Assembly (NCBI RefSeq): GCF_014323405.1
Contig: NZ_JACRWE010000003.1
Location: 186,001 to 250,000 of the forward strand
Source: Romboutsia faecis
GTDB lineage: Bacteria; Bacillota; Clostridia; Peptostreptococcales; Peptostreptococcaceae
DNA: 64,000 nt
Direction: 5' to 3'
The notes under the pieces are model-generated. The model saw only the letters and a program-made list of their open reading frames with translations. It did not search any database and had not been told where the DNA came from. Shown one piece after another: positions 25,847 through 34,636 of this stretch. Positions within the stretch are counted from its first letter, which is position 1; each line of letters begins with the position of its first letter. The position numbers were made by a program, and so were the translations under genes.

Positions 25847-28186
25847 ATGAAAAAGAAAATAAAAATATCTATAAGAAATTTAATAGAATTTATTTTAAGA
25901 CAAGGGAACATAGATAATAGGTACGTAGGATCGGTTAAAGCCATTGAAGGAATAAAAGGTCACCAAATAGTACAAAAATCATATGGTAGCAACTATAGTG
26001 CTGAAGTACCTATTAAACATGAATTTGATTATGATGGCTTAACTTTTATTGTGGAAGGTAGAATAGATGGTATATTAATTGAAAATGAAAATATTATTAT
26101 AGATGAAATAAAGACTACAACAAAGGAATTATTATTAATAGATGAAGATACAAATCCACTTCACTGGGCTCAAGGTATATGTTATGGATATATATATTCA
26201 ATACAAAATAAATTAGAAAATATTGATATACAAATAACTTATTATAATATTGAAAGTAAGAATACAAGAATATTTAGAAAAAAATATCTACTAAAAGAGC
26301 TAGAAGGTTTCTTCTTTGATTTATTATATGAATATAAAAGTTGGGCAAATATAGAAAGTGATTGGATTGATAAAAGAAATTCATCTATTAAGAATCTTAA
26401 ATTTCCTCATAGTAATTACAGGCCAGGTCAAAGAGAGTTTGCAGTAAGAGTTTACAAAAGTATAACGGATAGTAAAAAATGCTTTGCACAAGCACCAACA
26501 GGAACGGGAAAAACAATTTCTACATTATTCCCAGCTATTAAAGCTATGGGTGAAGAACATACTTCGAAAATATTTTATTTAACAGCAAAAACAATAACTA
26601 GAGAAGTAGCACAAGATAGTATAAGTTTTATGAGAAAACAAAATTTGTCTATAAAATCAGTTACTATAACAGCAAAAGAAAAGATGTGCAAGATGGATGA
26701 AGTTAACTGCAATCCGGACTACTGTCCTTATGCAAAAGGATATTATGATAGAATAAATAAAGCTTTAAAAGATATTATATTAAAGTATGATGATTATAAT
26801 AGATACAATATTGATCAAATAAGTGAAGAATATAACTTATGTCCATTTGAATTGTCTTTAGACTTAACAATGTTTAGTGATGTAATAATATGTGACTACA
26901 ACTATGTATTTGATCCTAGGGTATATTTAAAAAGATTCTTTGAAGTAAGTAAGACAGACTTTACTTTTCTTATTGATGAAGCTCACAATTTAGTTGACAG
27001 AGCAAGAGAGATGTACTCAGCTACACTTAGCCAAGAAAAATTTATGCAAATCAGAAAGCTTATAAGTAATAAAGATAAGACACTAACATCAATAATTAAA
27101 GAAATAGAGAAAGTTTTTAATGCAAAATATGAAAGCCTAAATAAATTAAATGAAACTTATTTAGTAGATGATAAATTACCATTAGAATTAAGCGAAATTC
27201 TAAAATTATTTATAAAATATACTGATGAATATTTATCTAGAAGTATAGAGGATAATAAAGAACTTCTTGATCTTTACTTTGAATGTCGTAGGTATATTTC
27301 AATAGAAGATATTTATGATGAGAATTACACTACTATATATACTCAAGGATTTTCTGGAATAACTATTAAGATGTATTGTGTAAATCCTTCTAAGGTCATA
27401 CAAGAAAAGATGAAAAAATCGAAATCAACAATAATTTTTTCTGCAACTATTATACCAATGGAATACTTTATGGACATGTATGGGTCAGAGAAAGAAGATT
27501 TTGTTATTAATCTAAAAAGTCCTTTTGACAATAATAATAGGCTTATAATGATTGGAGATAATATATCAACAACATATTCAAAAAGAAGTGAAACTAGTGA
27601 GGAAATATGTAATTATATATCGGCATGTACTGAGGGTAAGATTGGAAATTACATGGTATTTTTCCCTTCTTATAAATATATGGAACTAATATATGAGAAA
27701 ATGAAAGAAAAATATCCTAGAATAAAGGTATCCATTCAAGAAAGTAATATGAGTGAAGAAGCTAAGGAATATTTCTTATCAATGTTTGATGAAAACAATA
27801 AAGAAACTCATGTTGGCTTTTGTGTACTTGGTGGACATTTTTCTGAAGGAATAGATTTAACTAAGGACAAGCTCATTGGTGTAATAGTAATAGGTGTAGG
27901 AATGCCACAGATAGGTGTAGATAGAGATGTTATTAAAGAGTATTATAACAAAGATAATAAAGGATTTGACTATGCTTATGTATATCCAGGGATGATAAAG
28001 GTTCTTCAAGCTGTAGGTAGATGTATAAGAACAGATGAAGATAGAGGTGTTATACTAATTTTAGACAGTAGATATTCTCAGAATAGATATAAAAGTTTAT
28101 TTCCTTATGAATGGTATTATACGAATTCAAAAGTAAGAAATAGTGAGGATGTAAAAGGACTATGTAAAGAATTTTGGAGTAGATGA
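25847..28186 (+). CDS. XPD/DinG-type Fe-S helicase with N-terminal RecB/Cas4-like nuclease domain
   Basis: A 779-residue superfamily 2 helicase fused to a nuclease-like domain. Residues 30-115 carry PD-(D/E)XK motifs in order: His39 (GIKGHQ), Asp74 (EGRIDG), Asp86-Glu87-Ile88-Lys89, and His106-x2-Gln109-x3-Tyr113. The helicase has Walker A APTGTGKT (216-223), four cysteines (281, 288, 293, 332) for a 4Fe-4S cluster, and the DEAH box at 377-380. Motif VI is QAVGRCIRTDEDRG near residue 721. The enzyme should unwind DNA 5'-3' and may cut it; nuclease activity is inferred from intact motifs. It begins one base after the ogt stop. Confidence 0.88.
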   Translation: MKKKIKISIRNLIEFILRQGNIDNRYVGSVKAIEGIKGHQIVQKSYGSNYSAEVPIKHEFDYDGLTFIVEGRIDGILIENENIIIDEIKTTTKELLLIDEDTNPLHWAQGICYGYIYSIQNKLENIDIQITYYNIESKNTRIFRKKYLLKELEGFFFDLLYEYKSWANIESDWIDKRNSSIKNLKFPHSNYRPGQREFAVRVYKSITDSKKCFAQAPTGTGKTISTLFPAIKAMGEEHTSKIFYLTAKTITREVAQDSISFMRKQNLSIKSVTITAKEKMCKMDEVNCNPDYCPYAKGYYDRINKALKDIILKYDDYNRYNIDQISEEYNLCPFELSLDLTMFSDVIICDYNYVFDPRVYLKRFFEVSKTDFTFLIDEAHNLVDRAREMYSATLSQEKFMQIRKLISNKDKTLTSIIKEIEKVFNAKYESLNKLNETYLVDDKLPLELSEILKLFIKYTDEYLSRSIEDNKELLDLYFECRRYISIEDIYDENYTTIYTQGFSGITIKMYCVNPSKVIQEKMKKSKSTIIFSATIIPMEYFMDMYGSEKEDFVINLKSPFDNNNRLIMIGDNISTTYSKRSETSEEICNYISACTEGKIGNYMVFFPSYKYMELIYEKMKEKYPRIKVSIQESNMSEEAKEYFLSMFDENNKETHVGFCVLGGHFSEGIDLTKDKLIGVIVIGVGMPQIGVDRDVIKEYYNKDNKGFDYAYVYPGMIKVLQAVGRCIRTDEDRGVILILDSRYSQNRYKSLFPYEWYYTNSKVRNSEDVKGLCKEFWSR

Positions 28187-28206
28187 AAAATATAAATAGC
28201 TGATAA

Positions 28207-28294
28207 TTAGTTATTTCTTAATAATTAAATGGAAAAATAACTAGTTATCAGTTTTATAAAAATATTATTATTCCTAGTAGGAATAATAATATTT
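28207..28294. terminator. Two inverted repeats downstream of the helicase gene
   Basis: CTGATAA...TTATCAG forms an imperfect stem (about 28201-28252). A perfect palindrome follows, AATATTATTATTCCT with AGGAATAATAATATT (28261-28293). Either could end transcription of the ogt-helicase unit or of the convergent 2H phosphoesterase gene. Confidence 0.5.
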
Positions 28295-28379
28295 AAAACA
28301 AATTAATATTCTAAACGAAACTTAATATATAAAATAATAAACAAACAATTCATTTAGAATATTAACAAACTATTAAGTA

Positions 28380-28901
28380 TTATAAAATATATTCATTATG
28401 TAAAATCCAAGTATTATTTTCCCATTTATATATACAAATATTATCAAAAATACAATCGAAATCACAAGGGAATTGATTTACATAGTCCCATAATATAGGA
28501 AATATATTTTGTATCTTTTTACTACTTATAGTTACATGAAAAATTTTATTTTTACCATCTTTAGAATCAAAATTTATATAAGGTATTTTATTTAAAGAAT
28601 CAATAAGCTCATCGTGCATTCTTTTTCCACCTTGGCTCATAATTACATTCATAAAAATCACTCTATTATCAAACCTACTATATCCTTTAATTTTATAAGG
28701 TTCACTTGAGTGATTGGCTACAAATTTACTTAAAACATTTTCTAAATCGCTTATATCTTCTGATTCAAAAGGAGATTTGATTGTAAAGTGGGCAGGTAAT
28801 TTTGATGATTTAGCCTTGAATTTTTCAAAAATATCTTTTCTTAAATTATTATTAAATTCACCAGCTTTATTTTTAACTATACTAACTATAACGTATCTCA
28901 A
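28380..28901 (-). CDS. 2'-5' RNA ligase/2H phosphoesterase family protein
   Basis: A 173-residue protein with two HxT motifs of the 2H phosphoesterase fold, HFTIKSPFE (near residue 38) and HVTISSKK (near residue 126). LigT-like members hydrolyse or form 2',3'- or 2',5'-phosphodiester bonds in RNA or small nucleotides. The real substrate is unknown. The start is a TTG at 28901 (TTGAGATACG), eight bases after AGGAGG. It is monocistronic and divergent from pspA. Confidence 0.82.
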   Translation of the reverse strand: MRYVIVSIVKNKAGEFNNNLRKDIFEKFKAKSSKLPAHFTIKSPFESEDISDLENVLSKFVANHSSEPYKIKGYSRFDNRVIFMNVIMSQGGKRMHDELIDSLNKIPYINFDSKDGKNKIFHVTISSKKIQNIFPILWDYVNQFPCDFDCIFDNICIYKWENNTWILHNEYIL

Positions 28902-29102
28902 ATGTATAACCTCCTATAATTTCATATAAATAATATAATATTAATATATACAAATTTAAAGTTATATATTATATATAGAAACAAAATAGTAACTATTAAA
29001 CTATTCTAAATTAAAATTATTTATGGTAGTATATATTTATGTAGTATATAGATATTACAATATTTTGGAAGCTAATTTTAAAAATGAAATGGAGAGATTA
29101 CA

Positions 29103-29774
29103 ATGAGTTTCTTTAAAAGATTAAAAAACGTAGTAAGTGCAAAAGCAAATAAGGCACTAGAAAAACACGAAGATCCAATTGAACTATTAGAATTGTCTAT
29201 AGGAAAGAAAGAAAAATTATTAATAGATGCTAAAAAACAATGTGCAAACTTTATTGCAACAGTAGATAATATAAGAAAAGATAAAGTAGAATTAATAGAA
29301 AAAGCTAGTAAGTATGAAGAAGCTACAAAAGCAGCTATATTAAAAGAAGATACTGAAAAAGCTCAAAGTTTTGTTAAGCAAAAAATTGAAATAGAAGAGA
29401 AAATATCTCAAACGGACGCTAGAATAAAAGAGCAAGATGAAAAAATTCAGTTAATTAAAAATAGAATACAAGAATTAGAGATAGAAATATCTAAAATGAA
29501 ATCTAAAAAACAAGAGTTAGCTACTAGACTTGATGTTGCTGAAATAAGTAATGAAATAAATGAAACTTTAGCAGGACTTAATGATGATCACGGAATAAAC
29601 CTAGATGAACTAGAAAAGAAAGTTTCACAAAAAGAAAGTTATGGAAAAGCATTAGAGGATTTAAAACCTAAGGATGAAGATGCTATGTTAGATGAATATA
29701 TAAGTAGTTCACCAGCTGTTGATTCAAAAGTAAGTGACGAGTTAGAAAGAATAAAAAAAGAAATGGAAAAATAA
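29103..29774 (+). CDS. pspA: PspA/IM30 (VIPP1) family membrane-stress protein
   Basis: A 223-residue, almost wholly helical protein of the PspA/IM30 family, an ESCRT-III-like protein that assembles on stressed membranes. The N-terminal amphipathic helix MSFFKRLKNVVSAKANKALE is diagnostic. Long coiled-coil helices follow (about residues 25-150) and an acidic C-terminus. GAGAGATT precedes the ATG. Downstream are a Cys-rich protein and a Gly/Ser-rich membrane protein on the same strand, an unusual partnership for pspA. Confidence 0.9.
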   Translation: MSFFKRLKNVVSAKANKALEKHEDPIELLELSIGKKEKLLIDAKKQCANFIATVDNIRKDKVELIEKASKYEEATKAAILKEDTEKAQSFVKQKIEIEEKISQTDARIKEQDEKIQLIKNRIQELEIEISKMKSKKQELATRLDVAEISNEINETLAGLNDDHGINLDELEKKVSQKESYGKALEDLKPKDEDAMLDEYISSSPAVDSKVSDELERIKKEMEK

Positions 29775-29820
29775 ATTTCAATACAATATAATAAATATTG
29801 AATATTAATAAATAATAAGT

Positions 29821-29852
29821 GAAGGTAGATGGTTAAATACTGTCTACCTTTA
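29821..29852 (+). terminator. Weak hairpin between pspA and the Cys-rich gene
   Basis: AAGGTAGA pairs with TCTACCTT around a 13-base loop, then TTAATTA. It may be a partial terminator that sets the ratio of pspA to the genes after it. Confidence 0.45.
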
Positions 29853-29883
29853 ATTAGAATAAGTTGTTTTGAGGGGGCCTTAG

Positions 29884-30558
29884 ATGAGCACAAGAATTGA
29901 AGAAGAAAAAAATAAATATAATAAAGTCTACACAGATTTAGTATTTGCATCTGATGATTTAAAGCAGATGTTAGATGAAGATGAGTTAAAGAAAAGAAGC
30001 TTTATAACTAAGGTGGATACTTTAAAAGACTACATGAGTTTTTTAGATAAATTAGAAAGAGATAGTAAAGTAAAAAAAGGATTATTTGCCAAATTACTTA
30101 ATAAAGATATGAATTTAAATTCTAAAATAGATAATTATTTAAGTAAAGATAAAGTAATAAATTTAGAGAAGCTGGATAAATGTAGTTTATGTAAGTGTAG
30201 AAATTGCGTAAGTAAGTGTCCTATGGATCAATGTTTTAACTGCAGAGAAAAAGAATATGTACTTGATTGCAATAAAACAGACTCATTACTTACAAATTGC
30301 AATGATAAAGTAACTTTATATAACGGTAATAAAGAAATTATTTTTGATGTAAAAGCTTATTTAATAGAAAAAGACAAAGATGGAAATTATTCAAGATATG
30401 TTTATTTAATTGATAGTAAAGATTATGATAATCAACATATTTTAAAATACTCTAAATTTAAAGGTGAAGAAAGATATGATTCTGTTATTACAGATGATAC
30501 GCAATATGAGTTAATAAGAATAAATAATAAGTTTATAGAAATGGGGTTAAGGGTATAA
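29884..30558 (+). CDS. Cys-rich zinc-finger-like protein linked to pspA
   Basis: A 224-residue cytoplasmic protein that I do not recognise. Residues 1-95 are charged and helical. A dense cysteine cluster lies at about 99-128 (CSLCKCRNCVSKCPMDQC, then FNC and later DC and NC), which is likely to bind Zn2+ or another metal. The last 85 residues look like a beta-rich domain with many Tyr/Asp. GAGGGGG precedes the ATG. The Gly/Ser-rich membrane protein starts one base after its stop codon, so these two are coupled. Confidence 0.75.
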   Translation: MSTRIEEEKNKYNKVYTDLVFASDDLKQMLDEDELKKRSFITKVDTLKDYMSFLDKLERDSKVKKGLFAKLLNKDMNLNSKIDNYLSKDKVINLEKLDKCSLCKCRNCVSKCPMDQCFNCREKEYVLDCNKTDSLLTNCNDKVTLYNGNKEIIFDVKAYLIEKDKDGNYSRYVYLIDSKDYDNQHILKYSKFKGEERYDSVITDDTQYELIRINNKFIEMGLRV

Positions 30559-30559
30559 G

Positions 30560-31177
30560 ATGAGAAATAATAAAAAGAAGCTTATAAGTTTCTTAACTAT
30601 ATTTACCTTATTATTTGTTTCAATTAGTTTTGCATTAAGTGAGGTAGTTAGTTATGCAGATGAACTAAACAGTATAAAAACTTACACGATTAGCTCATCA
30701 TCACGTTCTAGCAGCAAAAGTTCAAGGCCTAAAAGCTATAAATCAAATAGCAGCAAACTTCCTAGCTCTGGAAGTTTTAATTCTGGGGGTAGTAGCAATA
30801 AAAAAAATAACTCAACAACAATAAAGCCTGATTCAGGCAGCTTTTCTACTAGTCCGAATAGTGGAAGTGGCTCTAATGGTAATTCTAGTACTATAAGACC
30901 TGATTCAGGTAGTTTTACAACTAAGCCTAATAATAGTTCAGGTGAAAGTAATAATTCACAGGGATCTGGTAGTTATAAGGAGTATGGTTCAGGTGGTGGA
31001 AGTTATAGTGGCGGTTCAAGTTCAGGAGGAGGATTCTTCGGAGGATACTTTAATCCATTTAGAACCATTGGATATGGTGGACATATTAGTTCATGGATTA
31101 CAAATATAGTAATTATTATTACGGTGGTAGTAGTAGCATATATAGTAATAGATATGATTAAAAATAAAAGAGATTAA
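30560..31177 (+). CDS. Gly/Ser-rich membrane protein of the pspA locus
   Basis: A 205-residue protein with an N-terminal signal-anchor helix (about 9-30) and a C-terminal transmembrane helix (about 179-197) followed by KNKRD. Between them is low-complexity Ser/Gly/Asn sequence with a duplicated unit, TIKPDSGSF and TIRPDSGSF, and a Gly-rich stretch ending GGGFFGGYF. The layout resembles the Gly-rich tails of TPM-domain proteins, but no TPM domain is present. The region between the helices is probably extracytoplasmic. Its function is unknown; the neighbours point to the cell membrane or envelope. Confidence 0.75.
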   Translation: MRNNKKKLISFLTIFTLLFVSISFALSEVVSYADELNSIKTYTISSSSRSSSKSSRPKSYKSNSSKLPSSGSFNSGGSSNKKNNSTTIKPDSGSFSTSPNSGSGSNGNSSTIRPDSGSFTTKPNNSSGESNNSQGSGSYKEYGSGGGSYSGGSSSGGGFFGGYFNPFRTIGYGGHISSWITNIVIIITVVVVAYIVIDMIKNKRD

Positions 31178-31187
31178 AAGTAATTAG

Positions 31188-31224
31188 GTGTGTATCAATA
31201 TATATTTGATACACACTTTTTTAT
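31188..31224 (+). terminator. Terminator of the pspA locus
   Basis: GTGTGTATCAA pairs with TTGATACACAC, then TTTTTT. Confidence 0.8.
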
Positions 31225-31328
31225 TAAATTAAAAAGATATAATCCATCTTTTATTATTAGGTTTTTAGTAGTAAATGAATGTTATTTTTTTATATATAAT
31301 CAAAAAAATATTTTTATGGTTGCAAAAC

Positions 31329-31389
31329 TGTATATAGGTGTATATGATTGTATATATGATATAGATACAGGTATATACACCTATATACA
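31329..31389. promoter_or_regulatory. Long inverted repeat, candidate operator of the GntR/ABC operon
   Basis: Two perfect 17-base arms (31329-31345 and 31373-31389), with TATAGGTGTATA at the core of the left arm, face each other across 27 bases. The spacer contains further GTATA elements. The repeat lies directly before the ribosome binding site of the regulator gene, as expected for autoregulation by a YtrA-type GntR protein. Confidence 0.6.
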
Positions 31390-31410
31390 ATTTAAGAAAG
31401 GAGATTAAAT

Positions 31411-31785
31411 TTGAATATTAATATAAGTAATTCATCATCAGTGCCATTATATGAACAGATACAAAGTCAAATAAAAGCACAAATATTAAATGGTCAACTG
31501 AAAGCCGGCGATGGGCTACCTTCTATAAGGTCCTTAGCAAAGGAATTAAAGGTAAGTATTATTACAATTAAAAGAGCATATGAAGACTTAGAGAAAGATG
31601 GATATCTTGAAACCGTAACTGGAAAAGGGAGCTTTGTAGCTAGTCAAAACAAAGAAAGGCTAAAAGAAGTAGCAATGTACGAAGTAGAAAGTAAACTAGA
31701 GGAGATTATAAGGCAGGCAAAATCTGTTGGTATGACATTAGAAGAAGGTTTAGAGATATTTAAGAGTTTATATGAGGAGGTATAA
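31411..31785 (+). CDS. GntR-family regulator, YtrA subfamily
   Basis: A 124-residue regulator with an N-terminal winged helix (about 1-75: VPLYEQIQSQIKAQILNGQL, then LPSIRSLAKELKVSIITIKRAYEDLE) and a short helical dimerisation tail, the YtrA layout. The start is TTG at 31411 after AAGGAGA. It is the first gene of a three-gene unit with an ABC transporter; YtrA regulators usually repress such operons and respond to envelope stress or antibiotics. The inverted repeat upstream is the likely operator. Confidence 0.9.
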   Translation: MNINISNSSSVPLYEQIQSQIKAQILNGQLKAGDGLPSIRSLAKELKVSIITIKRAYEDLEKDGYLETVTGKGSFVASQNKERLKEVAMYEVESKLEEIIRQAKSVGMTLEEGLEIFKSLYEEV

Positions 31786-31786
31786 T

Positions 31787-32641
31787 ATGAGTGCAATCAA
31801 AATTAAAAATCTTAGTAAAGATTTTAAAGACTTTTCTTTAAATATAAAAGAGTTAGATATAAAAGAAGGTTATGTAACCGGATTTATAGGTCCTAATGGT
31901 TCAGGAAAAACAACAACTATAAAGCTAATAATGAATATGCTTAAAAAGGATAATGGGACTATTAAAATATTAGGAAAAGAATATAAAGAATGTGATCTGT
32001 CTATTAAAGAACAGATAGGTTACGTTGGGGACTACAGTGGATACTTACATGATGCTAAGATATCTATAATAAAAAAGAATATATCTAGATTTTATAAAAA
32101 CTGGGACGAAGAATTATACAAAAAGTATATCAATAAATTTAAATTAGATGAAAAGAAAACATATAAGGAATTATCTAAAGGTCAGAAAAAACAATTTGAA
32201 CTAGCAATTGTACTTTCTCATCACCCTAAAGTAATTATTATGGATGAACCTACTGCAAATTTAGATCCATTAGTGAGAAATGAATTTTTAGAAATATTAC
32301 AAGAGAGAATTGAAGTTGATAATGCAAGTGTATTTTACTCTACACATATAACTTCAGATTTAGATAAAGTTGGAGACTATTTAGTTTTTATATACAAAGG
32401 AAAAATAATACTAGAAGGTGATAAGTACTCTATATTAGAAGAACACAGTATAGTGAGAGGCAAAAAAGAGCTGTTAAATAATGAAACTAAAGAAATTTTC
32501 ATATCAGTATCTGAAAATAGCTTTGGATTTGAGGGATTAGTAAGAAATAAAAAAGAAGCTTATGAAATATTTGGTGAAGAGGTAGTTTATGATAAACCAA
32601 ATCTTGAAGATATATTAACTTTCTATACAAGGGGGAAATAA
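31787..32641 (+). CDS. ABC transporter ATP-binding protein (YtrB/BcrA-like)
   Basis: A 284-residue ABC ATPase. Walker A is GPNGSGKTTT, the signature LSKGQKKQ, Walker B VIIMDEPTANLDP, and the H-loop STHITSD. The C-terminal 70 residues are typical of ABC-2 exporter ATPases. I chose the ATG at 31787 (MSAIKIKNL): an upstream ATG at 31772 lies inside the AGGAGG used as ribosome binding site. It starts one base after the stop of the regulator, so the genes are coupled. Confidence 0.92.
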   Translation: MSAIKIKNLSKDFKDFSLNIKELDIKEGYVTGFIGPNGSGKTTTIKLIMNMLKKDNGTIKILGKEYKECDLSIKEQIGYVGDYSGYLHDAKISIIKKNISRFYKNWDEELYKKYINKFKLDEKKTYKELSKGQKKQFELAIVLSHHPKVIIMDEPTANLDPLVRNEFLEILQERIEVDNASVFYSTHITSDLDKVGDYLVFIYKGKIILEGDKYSILEEHSIVRGKKELLNNETKEIFISVSENSFGFEGLVRNKKEAYEIFGEEVVYDKPNLEDILTFYTRGK

Positions 32642-32643
32642 AA

Positions 32644-33294
32644 TTGAAAAATATTATAAATTTAGTAAAAATGAGTTATTCAAATTTGAATGCAGTAAAA
32701 AGTATATTATTAATATCGATAACTCTATTTATAGCTGGGTCTGTTATAAATCCTATATTTTTAAATATGCTTATTGGAATTATAGTATATCAAATGACCT
32801 ATCAAGTTATAGCATATGAAGAAAGTTATGGAATAGATTATTTAATTTCAACATTGCCAGTTAAAAAGAAAGAGTATATTACATCTAGATATATTTTTGG
32901 ACTAACAAGTATAATTATATCTATATTAATATTTACTATCACATATAGACTCGTGCTAAGTTTCTCAAGTAAGTCATATGATATAATAGACTTTAAGACA
33001 ATGCTAATTATAGGTATAGCTTCATCAATTGTTTTAGTTTCAGTGCTTATACCTTCGATATTAAAATTTGGTATTGTTAAAGGAAGAGTATTTATAACTG
33101 TTGTAGGATTATCTATAGTCATGGCCCCAGCATCATTAATAAGTGCAATGGTCGAAGAAAAAGATGCTATGATTTTCTTATCTAAAATTAATGAAATTGG
33201 AATTGAAACTATATTTTTAGTATTGAGCATAATTGTTCTAACTATATCATATATTATTTCTCAAAATATATATAAAAATAAACAGGTATTGTAA
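32644..33294 (+). CDS. ABC-2 type transporter permease
   Basis: A 216-residue membrane protein with six hydrophobic segments, pairing with the ATPase that ends two bases upstream. The start is TTG at 32644, shortly after the GGGG of the ATPase end (CAAGGGGG). Small ABC-2 permeases next to YtrA-type regulators export peptides, lipids or antibiotics, or act in sensing. The substrate is unknown. Confidence 0.85.
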   Translation: MKNIINLVKMSYSNLNAVKSILLISITLFIAGSVINPIFLNMLIGIIVYQMTYQVIAYEESYGIDYLISTLPVKKKEYITSRYIFGLTSIIISILIFTITYRLVLSFSSKSYDIIDFKTMLIIGIASSIVLVSVLIPSILKFGIVKGRVFITVVGLSIVMAPASLISAMVEEKDAMIFLSKINEIGIETIFLVLSIIVLTISYIISQNIYKNKQVL

Positions 33295-33308
33295 CTATTA
33301 ACTATTAG

Positions 33309-33345
33309 TAAAAAAGTTGAACTATATATTAGTTCAACTTTTTGT
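33309..33345. terminator. Bidirectional terminator after the ABC permease
   Basis: AAAAGTTGAACTA pairs with TAGTTCAACTTTT with A/T runs at both ends. It serves the permease gene and the convergent small gene. Confidence 0.8.
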
Positions 33346-33383
33346 TGTTTATATATTTTATTTTTAATATTTCTTATTATGTA

Positions 33384-33617
33384 TTAATCTTCTTTTATAT
33401 AAATTTTTGGAATATACATATTAACATTTTCTAAGTTTATTATTGAATTGTAAATAAACTCACTATTACTTTCAATATCTCCATTTTCTAATTTTAAAGT
33501 TAAAACTAGGTTATTACTTATGTAAATGTCTAATGTACTAGAGTCATCTCTAAGTATTAATTTCATCCCGTTATTATTTTTAATTAAATTATTTAGTATT
33601 CTATGGTGTATTTTCAT
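33384..33617 (-). CDS. Hypothetical protein, 77 residues
   Basis: A 77-residue product of unknown function, starting at an ATG preceded by AGGGGGATC with good spacing, which supports real translation. The sequence is MKIHHRILNNLIKNNN at the N-terminus, then short alternating hydrophobic strands with an acidic end. There is no cysteine, signal peptide or membrane helix. It stands alone between the ABC operon and larE. Confidence 0.65.
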   Translation of the reverse strand: MKIHHRILNNLIKNNNGMKLILRDDSSTLDIYISNNLVLTLKLENGDIESNSEFIYNSIINLENVNMYIPKIYIKED

Positions 33618-33818
33618 TGCCTGATCCCCCTTTTAATAATCATATACTACAATAAAATTTAGAATATATCAAATTATAAACTTACTTATACCATTTAATT
33701 ATTAGTATCAAACAAAATAACGATATTTTATCTAAAAACTTTACTTTTATAATAAATTAGTTTGATTTATGTAGTTATATTTTATATAATAAGTTTACTA
33801 TGAAGGTGGGGGGATATT

Positions 33819-34619
33819 ATGGAACTTAGTGAAAAATTAGTTAAATTAAAAAATATGCTTAGAGAATTAGGTAGTGTAGCAGTTGCTTATTCTGGAGGAG
33901 TTGACAGTAATTTTTTACTAAAGGTTGCTAGTGAGACATTAGGAGAAAATGTAGTCGCAGTAACTTTACATGCAATGATGCATTCAAAAAGAGAAATTGA
34001 AGAAGCTATAGAGTATGCAAAAACATTTAATACTAAGCATATTGTAGTTGATATAGATGATTTTGATGTTAAAGAATTTATAGAAAATGGGCCTAAAAGA
34101 TGTTATTACTGCAAGAAAGTAGTATTTTCTAAAGTAAAAGAAATAGCTAAAGAAAATAATATTAAATATGTAGTTGATGGAACTAACTTAGATGATCTTG
34201 GTGATTATAGACCAGGTCTTAAGGCTATAGAAGAATTAAATGTAGTGAGTCCACTTAAGGAGTGTGGTTTTACAAAAAATGATATAAGAGCTTTATCTAA
34301 AGAAATGAATCTTAAAACATTTAATAAGCCTGCATTTGCATGTCTTGCAACAAGAATACCTTGTGGAACAAAAATTACAAATGAAAAGCTTAGAATGATA
34401 GAAAAAAGTGAAGAATACTTAGTAGAGTTAGGATTTAATCAATTTAGAGTAAGGCTTCATGAAGATATTGCTAGAATTGAAGTTGGAAAAGATGAAATAC
34501 ATAAGTTTTTTACTAATGATTTACTAGACAAAACAAATAATAAACTTAAAGAATTTGGATTTAAATATGTGACTTTAGATATGGGCGGTTATAAGATGGG
34601 CAGTACTAATCTCACATAA
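33819..34619 (+). CDS. larE: ATP-dependent sacrificial sulfur transferase LarE
   Basis: A 266-residue PP-loop enzyme of nickel-pincer cofactor synthesis. The PP-loop is SGGVDS at 25-30. Cys175 in PAFACLATRIPCG aligns with the cysteine that LarE of Lactobacillus gives up as sulfur (Cys176), and CYYC lies at 95-98. LarE adenylates the cofactor precursor and transfers sulfur, working with LarB and LarC. Those partners and LarA (lactate racemase) are not in this window, so it is either an orphan or acts in another sulfur transfer. The next gene begins 17 bases later with a GGAGG site. Confidence 0.88.
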   Translation: MELSEKLVKLKNMLRELGSVAVAYSGGVDSNFLLKVASETLGENVVAVTLHAMMHSKREIEEAIEYAKTFNTKHIVVDIDDFDVKEFIENGPKRCYYCKKVVFSKVKEIAKENNIKYVVDGTNLDDLGDYRPGLKAIEELNVVSPLKECGFTKNDIRALSKEMNLKTFNKPAFACLATRIPCGTKITNEKLRMIEKSEEYLVELGFNQFRVRLHEDIARIEVGKDEIHKFFTNDLLDKTNNKLKEFGFKYVTLDMGGYKMGSTNLT

Positions 34620-34636
34620 ACAATTAGGAGGAAAAA

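Noticed and set aside
30700..31060. DNA repeats in the Gly/Ser-rich gene as a repeat array
   Set aside because: The similarity follows the codons of a repeated PDSGSF peptide; there are no regular spacers as in a CRISPR.
31190..31408. 72-codon plus-strand frame before the GntR gene
   Set aside because: It spans the pspA-locus terminator and the operator repeat, lacks a ribosome binding site, and resembles no protein.
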